DNA of 64,000 bases. Source: Cryobacterium algoricola. GTDB taxonomy: Bacteria > Actinomycetota > Actinomycetes > Actinomycetales > Microbacteriaceae. This document shows, piece by piece, positions 47,852 through 57,541 of the stretch; position 1 is the first letter of the stretch, and each line of letters begins with the position of its first letter. The position numbers and the translations under genes are program-made. The notes under the pieces were generated by a model that saw nothing but the letters and a program-made list of their open reading frames with translations, was not told the DNA's origin and searched no databases. The stretch spans positions 186,001 through 250,000 of the forward strand of contig NZ_SOFG01000011.1 in assembly GCF_004402485.1 (NCBI RefSeq), written 5' to 3'.

Positions 47852-49552
47852 CTAGTCCGTGGGAGAGAAGGTGGCGGCCAGGTGCGTCGCCGCGGCGCGA
47901 GCGGATGCCGCGCCGTCTGCCGCGAGGGCGACCGCGGCGAGTTGCCGGGCCTCCTCCGCGCTGAACCGGGCGAGTTCCGCCCGGACGTCGGAAAGTGCCG
48001 CTGAGGACATGGACAGGCTGGTGGCCCCCAGTCCGACGAGCACGACGGCGAGCAGGGGGTCCGCCGCCGCCTCTCCGCACACCCCGACCGGCTTGCCGAG
48101 ATCGCGGCCGGCGGCCCCCACCTCAGCAATCAGGCGCAGGACCGCGGGGTGCCACGGGTTCTGGTAACCCGCCACGGAACCGAGGAGACGGTCGGCGGCG
48201 AGGGTGTACTGGGTGAGGTCGTTGGTGCCGATCGACGCGAAGTCCGCGTGCTGCAGGATCCGGTCGGCCAGGAGCGCGGCGGAGGGGATCTCCACCATGA
48301 CGCCGGCCGTCTTGAGCCCGAGCTTGTGGGCGAGCTCCACGAAGTAGGTGGTCTCCTCGACCGTTGCGACCATGGGCGCCATCACCCAGACGTCGGCGTC
48401 GGTCGCGGCATCCGCTTCGGCGAGCGCGGTCAGCTGTTCGCGGAGGATGTCCTCTGAGGCGCGCAGGGCGCGGAGGCCGCGGAGGCCGAGTGCGGGGTTC
48501 TCCTCCTCGGCGTCGTTGAGGAAGGCGAGCGGCTTGTCGCTGCCGGCGTCGAGGGCGCGCACGACGACCTTCTTGCCGGGGAACGCGTGCAGCAGGCGTG
48601 CGTACTGCTCCGCCTGCTCGAGGATCGTCGGCGCGTTGTGGGAATGGAGGAACAGGAACTCGGTGCGGAACAGGCCGACGCCTTCCGCGCCCAGCGCGAC
48701 GGCCTGGGCGGCGCCGTCGGCGGAGCCGAGGTTCGCGAGGAGCGGGATCGGTGTGCCGTCGCGGAGCCGGCCGGGGCCGGTCGGGGCCTGGGCGCGCAGG
48801 GCGCGGGCACGGATGCGGGCTTCGGCCGTTTCGACCTCGGCCTCGGTCGGAGACACGGTCACGGTGCCGGAGGCGGCGTCGACGATCACGAGGGTGCCGT
48901 CGGCGAGGTCGGTTGCCCCGGTGGCGCCGACGATCGCGACGATCGCCTTGTCGCGGGCGAGGATCGCGGTGTGCGACGTCGGGCCTCCGTCGCTCGTGAC
49001 GAGGCCGAGCACGCGGGTGAGGTCGAGCAGGGCGGTGTCCGCGGGAGCGAGGTCGTGGGCGATCAGGATGAACGGTTCTTCCTGCTCGGGCACGCCGGGG
49101 GCGGCACGGCCGCCCAGCTGGGCGATGACCCGCTGGGACACGTCGTCGAGGTCGGCGGCGCGTTCGGCGAGGTAGCCGCCGAGCTCGGTGAGCTGGTCGC
49201 GGAACGTGGAGAAGGCCTCGAACACGGCGCGCTCCGCGGTCTTGCCGGTCGCGAGCCGTTCGGTGAGGTCGTCGACGAGGGTCGGGTCCTCGGCCATCAT
49301 GGCCTGGGCTTCGAGGACTTCCTGGGCGGCTCCGCCTGCGCGTTCGGCGCGGGCCTCGAGGTCGACGGCGACGAAACGCTGGGCGGACGCGGCGCGGGCG
49401 CCCTCGTCCTCCGGGGTGAGTGCGCTGGGGGTGTCCGTGGGCTCAGGGAGCGGTTCGGGCATCCGCAGGACGCGGCCGATGGCGACGCCCTGGCCGATGC
49501 CGGTGCCGGTCAGGTCGACGCCTGCCGTGGCGGATGCCGGTGCGAGGCTCAT
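47852..49552 (-). CDS. ptsI: PTS enzyme I (phosphoenolpyruvate-protein phosphotransferase)
   Basis: 566 residues. Phospho-histidine H194 is in SDGGPTSHTAILAR; the PEP-binding barrel has GLFRTEFLFL, SIGTNDLTQYTLAADR and the active-site Cys in GVCGEAAADP. It starts the phosphorelay for all PTS sugars. 4-nt overlap with ptsH, and a 65-bp gap to mtlA containing the palindrome ACGGACTAGTCCGT at 47847-47860. Confidence 0.97.
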   Translation of the reverse strand: MSLAPASATAGVDLTGTGIGQGVAIGRVLRMPEPLPEPTDTPSALTPEDEGARAASAQRFVAVDLEARAERAGGAAQEVLEAQAMMAEDPTLVDDLTERLATGKTAERAVFEAFSTFRDQLTELGGYLAERAADLDDVSQRVIAQLGGRAAPGVPEQEEPFILIAHDLAPADTALLDLTRVLGLVTSDGGPTSHTAILARDKAIVAIVGATGATDLADGTLVIVDAASGTVTVSPTEAEVETAEARIRARALRAQAPTGPGRLRDGTPIPLLANLGSADGAAQAVALGAEGVGLFRTEFLFLHSHNAPTILEQAEQYARLLHAFPGKKVVVRALDAGSDKPLAFLNDAEEENPALGLRGLRALRASEDILREQLTALAEADAATDADVWVMAPMVATVEETTYFVELAHKLGLKTAGVMVEIPSAALLADRILQHADFASIGTNDLTQYTLAADRLLGSVAGYQNPWHPAVLRLIAEVGAAGRDLGKPVGVCGEAAADPLLAVVLVGLGATSLSMSSAALSDVRAELARFSAEEARQLAAVALAADGAASARAAATHLAATFSPTD

Positions 49553-49857
49553 ACCGCGACCCGCGTCTCTGCGGGAGCGGCGTCCGCGGCCGGCAGGTCG
49601 TGGTCTGCGGCGAGCAGGGCGACGAGGGTGTCGAGGGCGGCACCGGCCTCGTCGTCGATGGTCGCGAGCGTGACCTCGTCCCCGTTGGCGAGGCCGAGGG
49701 AGATGACGGCGAGGATGCTGGCGGCGTTGACGGCCTTGCCGCCCGCCTTTTCGATCGTGATCTTGACGCCGGAGTCGGCTGCCGCCTTGGTGAAGAGTTT
49801 TGCGGGGCGCGCGTGCAGGCCGTTTGCCGAGCCGATTCGAACCTGTCGTTCAATCAT
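49549..49857 (-). CDS. ptsH: PTS phosphocarrier HPr
   Basis: 102 residues. Phospho-histidine H15 is in NGLHARPAKLF and the Ser near 47 sits in VNAASILAVISLG. The C-terminal about 15 residues (Ala/Asp-rich) exceed the usual length of about 88. Confidence 0.96.
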   Translation of the reverse strand: MIERQVRIGSANGLHARPAKLFTKAAADSGVKITIEKAGGKAVNAASILAVISLGLANGDEVTLATIDDEAGAALDTLVALLAADHDLPAADAAPAETRVAV

Positions 49858-49899
49858 CGGTGGGTTTCCTTCCGGTGGAGAGTGGAGTGCTGTACTGGG

Positions 49900-50202
49900 T
49901 CAGGCCGCGGCTGCGAGCGCCGCGTCGAGTGCTTCTGATCCGTCACGGGCGGTGAAGATCGTGTCGGGCAGGAGCGCGCAGCCCACGCCGTGTTCGGCCG
50001 CCTGCGCCCGGATCTCGGGGAAGCGTCCGGCCAGGTGCGGGCCGACGAGCAGTGCGTCGATGCCGTCGAGGGCGTCGGGGAGCTCGGTTTCACTCGCCGC
50101 CGCGACCGTGGCGGTCAGGCCGCGCTCGGAAATGGTCCGGCGCATCCGCAGCGCCACGAAGGTACTGGACGCGCCCGCACCACAGATCACAAGAATCCTC
50201 AT
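49900..50202 (-). CDS. lone PTS EIIB protein, lactose/cellobiose type (copy 1)
   Basis: 100 residues. The phospho-cysteine C8 lies in ILVICGAGASSTF, the P-loop of the lactose/chitobiose EIIB fold, followed by LLVGPHLAGRFPEIRAQA. No EIIA or EIIC of that family is near. It is the first gene of the mannitol operon (42 bp before ptsH) and diverges from the regulator. It resembles the product at 52296-52625. A sensory phospho-donor to the regulator is one possibility. Confidence 0.85.
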   Translation of the reverse strand: MRILVICGAGASSTFVALRMRRTISERGLTATVAAASETELPDALDGIDALLVGPHLAGRFPEIRAQAAEHGVGCALLPDTIFTARDGSEALDAALAAAA

Positions 50203-50225
50203 TGACTCGGCCTTTCGGTGTATCG

Positions 50226-50237
50226 ACTGAATTCAGT
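50226..50237. promoter_or_regulatory. 12-bp palindrome in the divergent mtl control region
   Basis: ACTGAATTCAGT, 24 bp upstream of the EIIB start, is a candidate regulator site. Confidence 0.35.
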
Positions 50238-50270
50238 TTCGTCGTGTTGCCGTGCGCCGGCCAGTAGAGC

Positions 50271-50321
50271 TGTTTCCGCACCCCCGGAAACACGGCGCGG
50301 GAATACGGTTCGGGAATACCG
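50271..50321. promoter_or_regulatory. inverted and direct repeats upstream of the PRD regulator
   Basis: TGTTTCCG (50271-50278) and CGGAAACA (50285-50292) form a perfect inverted repeat. CGGGAATAC then occurs twice about 13 bp apart near 50299-50320. Together with the palindrome at 50226 they mark the likely operator of the mannitol operon. Confidence 0.4.
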
Positions 50322-50370
50322 GAGGGGTGCGACGTGATTGACTAGTGACGACAATGTGGAGTTTTGTGCG

Positions 50371-52281
50371 ATGAGCGACAAACAAACGCGGATGCTGGAG
50401 TATCTGTCGCAGACGCCGGTCTGGGTGACCGCCGGTGAACTCGCGGACCACCTCGGGGTCACGCCTCGGACCGTGCGCAGTTACGTGACCAACGTGAAGG
50501 CGGCGGCGCATCCGCTCGATGTGATCGAATCGGGGACGGCCGGGTACCGGCTGGACCTCGAGGCGTACGCCGCGTTCCGGTCGAGCCACAAGCCGGCCGA
50601 CCCGGATTCCAAGCAGAACCGGCTCTACGCCCTCGTCCGGCGGCTCACCGAGTCCGACAACGGTCTCGACGTGTACAGCCTCGCCGCGGAACTGTTCGTG
50701 AGCGATTCAACGATCGAAGCCGATCTGGCCCGGGTGCGGTCGCTGCTGCCGGAGACCGGGCTCACCCTCGGGCGGCGCGGTAGCGTCGTCACCCTGGCCG
50801 GCTCGGAGACCGACCGACGCCGGCTGCTCAGCAGGATGTTCCGCGAGGAGACCGACCGCGGAATGCTCAACCTCGAGACGATCCAGCGCGAGTTCGCGTC
50901 GAAGAGCCTCAGCGCGTTCAAGACCGACCTGATCGCCATGCTCGACGCCCAGGGGTACTTCGTGAACGAGTACGGCACCAACGACGTGTTGCTGCACGTG
51001 GCGATCGCCGTCGACCGCGTCACGAAACGCGCGGCCCCGCTGCCCGCGGAGCCGCAGGCCACTCCCCCGGACGAGATGACACAGGCCCTCGCCGTGCTGA
51101 TCAAACGGCACTTCGACGTCGAGCTTGCGATCGGGGACCTCGACTACATCGGGCTCCTCCTCACCACCCGCGTGATCACGCCCGGGCACGACCAGCCCGC
51201 TACGAAGCTGATCGAGAACTTCGTGCGTCCGGAAGACCTCGACACGGTCCGGCAGATCGTCACGCGGGCGAGCGAGGAATTCCTCGTCGACCTCACCGAG
51301 GAGACGTTCATCGTGCGGCTCACCCTGCACGTGCGCAACCTGATCAACCGCGCCCAGGACCGGTCGTTCGCCCACAACCCCCTCACCCGGTCGATCAAGA
51401 CGAGTTACCCGATGATCTACGAGCTCGCGGTGTACATCGCGAGCCAGCTGCAGCGCCAGGAGCGGATCGTGATCAACGACGACGAGATCGCGTACATCGC
51501 GATGCATGTCGGCGCGCACCTGCAGCAGCAGTCCCGCCGGGTCGACCTGGTCAGCTGTGCGATCGTCTGCCCCAACTACTACGACATGCACGTCCTGCTG
51601 CGTGAGCGCATCGAACGGGTCCTCGGCGACGAGCTCGAGGTCGTCTCGGTCGTCACGCGCAGCGACGTGGACTGGAACGGCCTCGAGGCCGACCTTGTGC
51701 TCACGACGATCGACCCCGGCCGCATCGGCGACGGGATCATCGTGATCCAGCCGTTCCTGACCGAGACCGACATCGAGCGGATCCGGAAGGCCGCGAGCCG
51801 GGTGCGCAGGCTGCGCAGGCGCGCGCACCTCAAGGACGACCTGCTCCAGTTCTTCGACGCCTCGCTGTTCTCACACAACTTCTACGCGAGCGATGAGGAC
51901 GCCATGATCCGCGCGCTCGGCGAGCGGATGGCCGAGCAGGGCATCATCGAACCGGAGTACATCGACGGCGCGATCGAGCGCGAACTGATGAGTTCGACGG
52001 CGTTCACCGACAACCTCGCCGTGCCGCACTCGATGTCGATGACCGCGAACCGCACGTCGATCGCGATCGTGATCAACGACACCCCGATGGACTGGGGAGA
52101 GGCCCGGGTCAACGTCGTCGCGCTCGTCGCGTTCAGCGCCGCGGGTCGCAAGAGCTTCCAGGATGTCTTCGACCAGTTCGTCGAGGTCTTCTCAGACCGC
52201 AACGATGTTCAGCGCCTGGTCCGCAGGTCTGTCGACTTCGCATCCTTCATCGACGAACTCGTGCACCTGATGGACCAGTAG
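50371..52281 (+). CDS. PRD-domain transcriptional regulator, MtlR-like
   Basis: 636 residues. An N-terminal helix-turn-helix (VWVTAGELADHLGVTPRTVRS), two PRD domains (about 175-400, including IVINDDEIAYIAMHVGAHL), an EIIB-like domain (VSCAIVCPNYYDMHVLL) and a C-terminal EIIA-like domain with the His of DNLAVPHSM. This is the layout of MtlR/LicR-type activators controlled by PTS phosphorylation. The ATG at 50371 has GGAG 9 nt upstream; a TTG at 50338 is an alternative. Divergent from the mannitol operon it probably controls. Confidence 0.9.
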   Translation: MSDKQTRMLEYLSQTPVWVTAGELADHLGVTPRTVRSYVTNVKAAAHPLDVIESGTAGYRLDLEAYAAFRSSHKPADPDSKQNRLYALVRRLTESDNGLDVYSLAAELFVSDSTIEADLARVRSLLPETGLTLGRRGSVVTLAGSETDRRRLLSRMFREETDRGMLNLETIQREFASKSLSAFKTDLIAMLDAQGYFVNEYGTNDVLLHVAIAVDRVTKRAAPLPAEPQATPPDEMTQALAVLIKRHFDVELAIGDLDYIGLLLTTRVITPGHDQPATKLIENFVRPEDLDTVRQIVTRASEEFLVDLTEETFIVRLTLHVRNLINRAQDRSFAHNPLTRSIKTSYPMIYELAVYIASQLQRQERIVINDDEIAYIAMHVGAHLQQQSRRVDLVSCAIVCPNYYDMHVLLRERIERVLGDELEVVSVVTRSDVDWNGLEADLVLTTIDPGRIGDGIIVIQPFLTETDIERIRKAASRVRRLRRRAHLKDDLLQFFDASLFSHNFYASDEDAMIRALGERMAEQGIIEPEYIDGAIERELMSSTAFTDNLAVPHSMSMTANRTSIAIVINDTPMDWGEARVNVVALVAFSAAGRKSFQDVFDQFVEVFSDRNDVQRLVRRSVDFASFIDELVHLMDQ

Positions 52282-52295
52282 CCGGGCGACCGAGC

Positions 52296-52625
52296 TCAGG
52301 CGGTCAGTTCCGCCCAGTCGCGCGACTTGTAGGCGTAGATGGCGAGGTCGAGTGCCTCGTCGCCGTCCTGGGACGCGAACACGGTGTCGGGAAGCAGCGC
52401 GACGCCGACGCCCCGCTTGATCGCCTGGGCGCGGATCTTCGCGTAACGCGGCGCGAGGTACGGGCCGACGAGCAAGACGTCGATCGGGTCGAGTGACCCG
52501 GGAAGATCGGATTCGCTGCCGGCGTGAACCGTCAGTTCGAGGCCCCTGGCCTCACCGGTACGGCGCACGCGATGTGCGACGAAGGCGCTGGACGCTCCGG
52601 CACCGCAAACTACGAGAATCCTCAT
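52296..52625 (-). CDS. lone PTS EIIB protein, lactose/cellobiose type (copy 2)
   Basis: 109 residues, about half identical to the product at 49900-50202 and with the same C8 loop (ILVVCGAGASSAF) and VLLVGPYLAPRYAKIRAQA. It converges on the regulator gene from the other side. An ATG at 52637 with AAGGA right before it is a less likely start. No partner EIIA or EIIC is near. Confidence 0.83.
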   Translation of the reverse strand: MRILVVCGAGASSAFVAHRVRRTGEARGLELTVHAGSESDLPGSLDPIDVLLVGPYLAPRYAKIRAQAIKRGVGVALLPDTVFASQDGDEALDLAIYAYKSRDWAELTA

Positions 52626-52734
52626 TGACCTGCTCATTCCTTCAGCGGGCTCTGCCCACTTCCATCCTCCCGCTATTCGGGGACTTTGGCTAGCGGATGC
52701 CGCGTCCCGGCGCGCCGCAGCCCACCGTTCCCCA

Positions 52735-52797
52735 CCGCGAGAGTACGAATTTGGCCCTTAAACTCGCGGTTTAAGGGCCAAATTCGTACTCTCGCGG
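52735..52797. repeat. perfect 29-bp-arm palindrome
   Basis: Arms 52735-52763 and 52769-52797 are exact complements around the loop TCGCG. The element is AT-richer than its surroundings (TACGAATTTGGCCCTTAAAC). It lies in the 230-bp gap between map and the EIIB gene, which otherwise shows no gene. It could terminate map transcription but is longer than needed for that. Confidence 0.93.
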
Positions 52798-52855
52798 GAC
52801 AGACGCGCGCGGGACGGGCGCGCGGTGAGGGCAGCAGAGCGCCGAGGGGCGGGGG

Positions 52856-53686
52856 TTAGGGGATGGGAACGGGGGTCACGCCGAGGGGGGCGAGCTGCGC
52901 GGCTCCGCCGTCTTCTGCGGTGAGCACCCAGATGCCGTCCTTGTGCACGGCGACGCTGTGCTCCCAGTGCGCGGCCGCGAGGCCGTCGCTCGTCGCGACG
53001 GTCCACTCGTCGTCGCGGACGAAGGTGTCGATCGAGCCGAGCACGACCATCGGCTCGATGGCGACGACGAGACCGGGCTTGACCTCCGGGCCCTTCTGGC
53101 GTACCCGGTAGTTGAACACGGGAGGGGCCTCGTGCATGGACCGGCCGATGCCGTGGCCGACGTAGTCCGTGAGGATGCCGTAGCTGCCCTGGGACTCGAC
53201 GTAGTCCTCGATGGCGTCGCCGACCTCGTTGAGGTAGCGCGCCTCGGCGAGGCGGGCGATGCCGTGCCAGAGGGACTGTTCGGTGACGTCCGAGAGCTTC
53301 TGCCGTTCGGCGACGATCTCGGGCCGGGTCGGGTCCGGGATCACGTAGCTGAACGCGGCGTCGCCGTTCCAGCCGTCGAGGATCGCGCCGCTGTCGATCG
53401 ACACGATGTCGCCGGCGCCGAGGACACGGGCACCGGGGATGCCGTGTACGACGTCCTCGTTCACGCTCGCGCAGACCGTGTGGAAGTAGCCGTGCTCGAG
53501 CTTGAAGTTCGGCAGGCCGCCGCGGGCCACGATCGCAGCCTCAGCGGCCGCGTCGAGCTCGAGGGTCGTGACACCCGGACGCATCAACGCGCGGGCAGCG
53601 TCGAGTGACGCGGCGGTCGCGAGGCCCGGTGCGATCATCAGCCGCAACTGTGCCGGCGACTTGTAGATGGATCGACGAAGGCTCAT
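52856..53686 (-). CDS. map: methionine aminopeptidase type I
   Basis: 276 residues; removes N-terminal Met from nascent proteins. Metal ligands: Asp in SIDSGAILDGWNGDAA, His in GHGIGRSMHEAP and Glu in VVAIEPM. ATG at 53686, 22 bp after adk. In other actinobacteria infA follows directly; here the mannitol genes intervene. Confidence 0.96.
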   Translation of the reverse strand: MSLRRSIYKSPAQLRLMIAPGLATAASLDAARALMRPGVTTLELDAAAEAAIVARGGLPNFKLEHGYFHTVCASVNEDVVHGIPGARVLGAGDIVSIDSGAILDGWNGDAAFSYVIPDPTRPEIVAERQKLSDVTEQSLWHGIARLAEARYLNEVGDAIEDYVESQGSYGILTDYVGHGIGRSMHEAPPVFNYRVRQKGPEVKPGLVVAIEPMVVLGSIDTFVRDDEWTVATSDGLAAAHWEHSVAVHKDGIWVLTAEDGGAAQLAPLGVTPVPIP

Positions 53687-53708
53687 TGCCTGGTTCCCCG
53701 CAAACGGA

Positions 53709-54320
53709 TCAGGACGCGCTCGGTGCGTCCGGGTTGTCGACGGCGCGGAGCTCGCGCTCCGCAAGGGCGCTCAGGATGCGCTCGGTCACCGCGTCGACGG
53801 CACCGAGGCCGTCAACGGTGACAACGAGCCCGCGGGCCCCGTACACGTCGATAAGCGGAGCAGTCTGCTCCGAGTAAACCTCGAGACGGTGACGGATGAC
53901 GTCGGCCGTGTCGTCCGCGCGGCCCTGTTCGGCCGCGCGCTTGAGCAGACGGGCGACGACCTCGTCGGTGTCCGCTGAGATCTGGACGACGACGTCGAGT
54001 GCGGCGCCGTCGGATTCGAGCAGGCGGTCGAGCTCGTGCACCTGGTCGAGCGTGCGCGGGTACCCGTCGAGGAGGAAGCCGTCTGCGGCATCCGCCTGGG
54101 CGAGCCGGTCGGCGACGATCTCGTTGGTCAGGGAGTCGGGTACGTATGCGCCCTTGTCCATGAAGGACTTGACCTTCAGGCCGAGTTCGGTCTGGTTGGT
54201 CACGTTGTACCGGAAGATATCTCCGGTCGAGACGGCCGGGATCCCGAAGGCGGCGGCCAGGCGAACGGCCTGCGTGCCCTTGCCTGCGCCGGGCGGGCCG
54301 ATCACGAGCAGGCGGGTCAT
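53709..54320 (-). CDS. adk: adenylate kinase
   Basis: 203 residues, the short form without a zinc-type LID. P-loop GPPGAGKGT at 8-16; STGDIFR and [10 protein letters not shown] are conserved. Overlaps secY by 4 nt. Confidence 0.97.
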   Translation of the reverse strand: MTRLLVIGPPGAGKGTQAVRLAAAFGIPAVSTGDIFRYNVTNQTELGLKVKSFMDKGAYVPDSLTNEIVADRLAQADAADGFLLDGYPRTLDQVHELDRLLESDGAALDVVVQISADTDEVVARLLKRAAEQGRADDTADVIRHRLEVYSEQTAPLIDVYGARGLVVTVDGLGAVDAVTERILSALAERELRAVDNPDAPSAS

Positions 54321-55639
54321 CGGAGCAGCCCTTCGTAGTGGCGCTGCTGCAGCTGCGAGTCGATCTGCTTGACGGTCTCCAGACCGACACCGACGATGAT
54401 CAGGATGCTCGCGCCACCGAACGGGAAGTTCTGGTCGGCGCCGATCACCGAGAAGGCGATCAGCGGCAGGAGCGCGATCAGCCCGAGATAGAGCGCACCG
54501 GGCAGGGTCACCCGGGTCAGCACGAAGTCGAGGTACTCGGCCGTCGGGCGTCCCGCGCGGATGCCGGGGATGAATCCGCCGTACTTCTTCATGTTGTCGG
54601 CGACCTCTTCGGGGTTGAAGGTGATCGCGACGTAGAAGTAGGTGAAGCCGACGATGAGCAGGAAGTACATCAGCATGTAGAGCGGGTGGTCGCCCTTGGT
54701 CAGGTTGTTGGTGACCCAGGAGACCCAGGCCGCTGGTGCCTGTCCGGCGGATGGCTGGTTGAACTGCGCGATCAGGGCCGGCAGGTACAGCAGCGAGGAC
54801 GCGAAGATCACGGGGACCACGCCGGCCATGTTGACCTTGATCGGGATGTACGTGTTGTTGCCGCCGTAGGTGCGACGTCCGACCATCCGCTTGGCGTACT
54901 GCACCGGGATGCGTCGTTGCGACTGTTCGACGAACACGACGGCGGCGACGACGAGCAGTCCGACCGCGATGACGATCAGGAAGGTGTCGAGGCCCTTCTG
55001 GTTCAGGATCGAGCCGAGGGAGTTCGGGAAGCGCGCCGCGATGGACGTGAAGATGAGGAGCGACATGCCGTTGCCGATGCCGCGCTCGGTGATGAGCTCA
55101 CCCATCCACATGATGACGCCGGTGCCTGCCGTCATGGTGATGACCATGAGCATGATGGCGTACCAGGCGTCATTGGTGATGAGCTGCGAGCACTCGGAGC
55201 TCGACGAGGTGCCGAACAGCGCGCCGCTGCGGGCGACCGTGATGAGCGTCGTCGACTGGAGGATGCCGAGGGCGATCGTGAGATAACGCGTGTACTGGGT
55301 GAGTGTGCTCTGCCCGGACGCGCCCTCTTTGTAGAGGGTCTCGAAGTGTGGGATGACCACGCGCAGCAGCTGCACGATGATCGAGGCCGTGATGTACGGC
55401 ATGATGCCGAGCGCGAAGACCGACAGCTGCAGCAGCGCGCCACCGCTGAACAGGTTGACGAGCTCATAGAGGCCGCTGGTGCCCTGGTTCGCCGCGAGAC
55501 ACGCTTGCACGTTTCCGAAGTCCACAAAGGGAGAGGGGATGAACGAGCCCAGTCGGAACAAAGCCACGATACCGAGGCTGAATCCGATTTTCTTGCGAAG
55601 GTCGGGCGTGCGGAAGATCCGCGCTATGGCGCTGAACAA
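54317..55639 (-). CDS. secY: protein translocase subunit SecY
   Basis: 440 residues with ten membrane helices, the Sec channel. Family text: [46 protein letters not shown]. Follows rplO as in most spc operons. Confidence 0.98.
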   Translation of the reverse strand: MFSAIARIFRTPDLRKKIGFSLGIVALFRLGSFIPSPFVDFGNVQACLAANQGTSGLYELVNLFSGGALLQLSVFALGIMPYITASIIVQLLRVVIPHFETLYKEGASGQSTLTQYTRYLTIALGILQSTTLITVARSGALFGTSSSSECSQLITNDAWYAIMLMVITMTAGTGVIMWMGELITERGIGNGMSLLIFTSIAARFPNSLGSILNQKGLDTFLIVIAVGLLVVAAVVFVEQSQRRIPVQYAKRMVGRRTYGGNNTYIPIKVNMAGVVPVIFASSLLYLPALIAQFNQPSAGQAPAAWVSWVTNNLTKGDHPLYMLMYFLLIVGFTYFYVAITFNPEEVADNMKKYGGFIPGIRAGRPTAEYLDFVLTRVTLPGALYLGLIALLPLIAFSVIGADQNFPFGGASILIIVGVGLETVKQIDSQLQQRHYEGLLR

Positions 55640-55733
55640 AAGGCCTCCAGTTACTAACGTGAAACGAGCCTGCCGGGGCCGCTATCGAATACACGATGGC
55701 GACGCCCGACAAGCTCGATCAGCGTCTACGGAC

Positions 55734-56279
55734 TTACTTGATTGAGCCACCCGCGGCGACGATCTTCTGCTCAGCTGAGCTGGAGACCTTGTCGACCGCA
55801 ATGTTCAGCTTAACGGCAATTTCACCGTTACCGAGCACCTTGACTTTTTCGTTGTCGCGAACGGCGCCCTTGGCGACCAGGTCGGCGATGGTTACATCGC
55901 CACCGTTCGGGTAGAGCTCGGCAAGACGGTCGAGGTTGACGACCTGGTACTCGACGCGGAACGGGTTCTTGAACCCGCGCAGCTTCGGAGTGCGCATGTG
56001 CAGAGGCATCTGCCCACCCTCGAAACCGATGCGCACGTTGTAGCGTGCCTTGGTGCCCTTGGTGCCACGACCCGCGGTCTTACCCTTGGATCCTTCACCA
56101 CGACCGACGCGCATACGGCCCTTCTTCGAACCGGGAGCGGGGCGAAGGTGGTGGACCTTCAGCACCTGCTCGCGCTTCTCAGCGGGTGCAGTCTTCGCGG
56201 CGGCAGCCTTGGGGGCAGCCTTCTTTGCGGTGGCGGGCTTGGTTGCTGCCTTGGCGGCAGCGTCCTTCTCGTCAGCCAT
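55734..56279 (-). CDS. rplO: 50S ribosomal protein L15
   Basis: 181 residues. A Lys/Ala-rich N-terminal extension of about 37 residues precedes the core ([35 protein letters not shown]). Overlaps rpmD by 1 nt. Confidence 0.97.
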   Translation of the reverse strand: MADEKDAAAKAATKPATAKKAAPKAAAAKTAPAEKREQVLKVHHLRPAPGSKKGRMRVGRGEGSKGKTAGRGTKGTKARYNVRIGFEGGQMPLHMRTPKLRGFKNPFRVEYQVVNLDRLAELYPNGGDVTIADLVAKGAVRDNEKVKVLGNGEIAVKLNIAVDKVSSSAEQKIVAAGGSIK

Positions 56280-56461
56280 TAGTCAATCTCCTCGACCTTC
56301 ACGAGGTGAGCAACCGTGTTGACATAGCCGCGGTTCTGCGAGTTGTCCTCGCGGATCACGACAGCGCCAATGCGCTTGAGACCCAGGCTGCGAAGCGTGT
56401 CGCGCTGGTTCTGCTTCTCACTAATTTTGGACTTGATCTGTGTCACTTTGAGGCGAGCCAT
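56279..56461 (-). CDS. rpmD: 50S ribosomal protein L30
   Basis: 60 residues: [20 protein letters not shown] then [13 protein letters not shown]. Frame is open upstream through rpsE, but the ATG at 56461 matches the family start. Single-base overlaps with rpsE and rplO. Confidence 0.96.
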   Translation of the reverse strand: MARLKVTQIKSKISEKQNQRDTLRSLGLKRIGAVVIREDNSQNRGYVNTVAHLVKVEEID

Positions 56462-57171
56462 CAGGCACCTGCCTTTGCTGCCGCTGCTGCAGCAGCAGCC
56501 GCGGCGTCGGCGCGCAGGAAACGGGCCGGGGCCACGTCTTCGTACGCGAGGCCACGACGGGCGGCAACGGCACGCGGCTCTTCGAGCTGGTGCAGTGCCT
56601 CGACTGTGGCGTGGACGATGTTGATGGTGTTCGACGAACCGAGCGACTTGCTCAGGACGTCGTGGATGCCGGCGCATTCGAGCACGGCGCGGACGGGGCC
56701 ACCGGCGATAACGCCGGTACCGGCAGCGGCGGGACGCAGCAGGACAACGCCGGCTGCGGCTTCGCCCTGGACCGGGTGCGGGATCGTCAGGCCGACGCGG
56801 GGAACGCGGAAGAAGTTCTTCTTCGCTTCCTCGACGCCCTTGGAGATAGCGGTCGGGACCTCGCGGGCCTTGCCGTATCCCACGCCGACGAGTCCGTTGC
56901 CGTCACCGACGACGACGAGGGCGGTGAAGCTGAAGCGACGACCACCCTTCACCACCTTGGAAACGCGGTTGATGGTGACAACGCGCTCCAGGAACTGGCT
57001 CTTGTCGGCGTCGCGGCTTCCGCGATCCTTGTTCGGGTTGCGCTCACGGCCACCACGACGAGCCTCACGAGGCTCGTTCTGTGCCGGAGCGGTTGACGCA
57101 GCGGTTTCGACGGGTGCCTCAGCGGCCACCACGGTCTCCTTGGCTGCTGTGTTACTGGTTTCAGCGGTCAC
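56461..57171 (-). CDS. rpsE: 30S ribosomal protein S5
   Basis: 236 residues. Core with [19 protein letters not shown] and [15 protein letters not shown]. It has an N-terminal extension of about 55 residues and a poly-Ala C-terminal tail. Overlaps rplR by 4 nt. Confidence 0.97.
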   Translation of the reverse strand: MTAETSNTAAKETVVAAEAPVETAASTAPAQNEPREARRGGRERNPNKDRGSRDADKSQFLERVVTINRVSKVVKGGRRFSFTALVVVGDGNGLVGVGYGKAREVPTAISKGVEEAKKNFFRVPRVGLTIPHPVQGEAAAGVVLLRPAAAGTGVIAGGPVRAVLECAGIHDVLSKSLGSSNTINIVHATVEALHQLEEPRAVAARRGLAYEDVAPARFLRADAAAAAAAAAAKAGA

Positions 57172-57539
57172 AGGTTCAATCCACCCTCTCGAGCTCCCTC
57201 GGCGATGGCAGCGACGCGTCCCGCGTACTTGCTGCCGCCACGGTCAAATACGACGGCGTCGATACCGGCGGCCTTCGCGCGCTCGGCGACGAGTTCACCG
57301 ACCTTACGGGCCTTGGCGGTCTTGTCACCATCGAAGGTGCGCATGTCCGTCTCGAGCGTGGATGCCGACGCAAGGGTGAAACCCTTGCTGTCGTCGACGA
57401 CCTGCACGAAGACGTGGCGAGCCGAACGGGTGACGACGAGACGGGGACGAAGCTCCGTACCGACGACCTTTTTGCGAAGACGTGTGTGCCTGCGTCCGCG
57501 GGCAGCGGCCTTGCTCTTACCTCTAGTTCCGAGACCCAT
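57168..57539 (-). CDS. rplR: 50S ribosomal protein L18
   Basis: 123 residues; [20 protein letters not shown] and [20 protein letters not shown] identify L18, which binds 5S rRNA. Confidence 0.97.
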   Translation of the reverse strand: MGLGTRGKSKAAARGRRHTRLRKKVVGTELRPRLVVTRSARHVFVQVVDDSKGFTLASASTLETDMRTFDGDKTAKARKVGELVAERAKAAGIDAVVFDRGGSKYAGRVAAIAEGAREGGLNL

Positions 57540-57541
57540 GG

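Noticed and set aside
44711..52625. Mannitol cluster as a recent mobile element
   Set aside because: No integrase, transposase, terminal repeat or shift in codon use is seen at its borders; only the palindrome near map is unusual.
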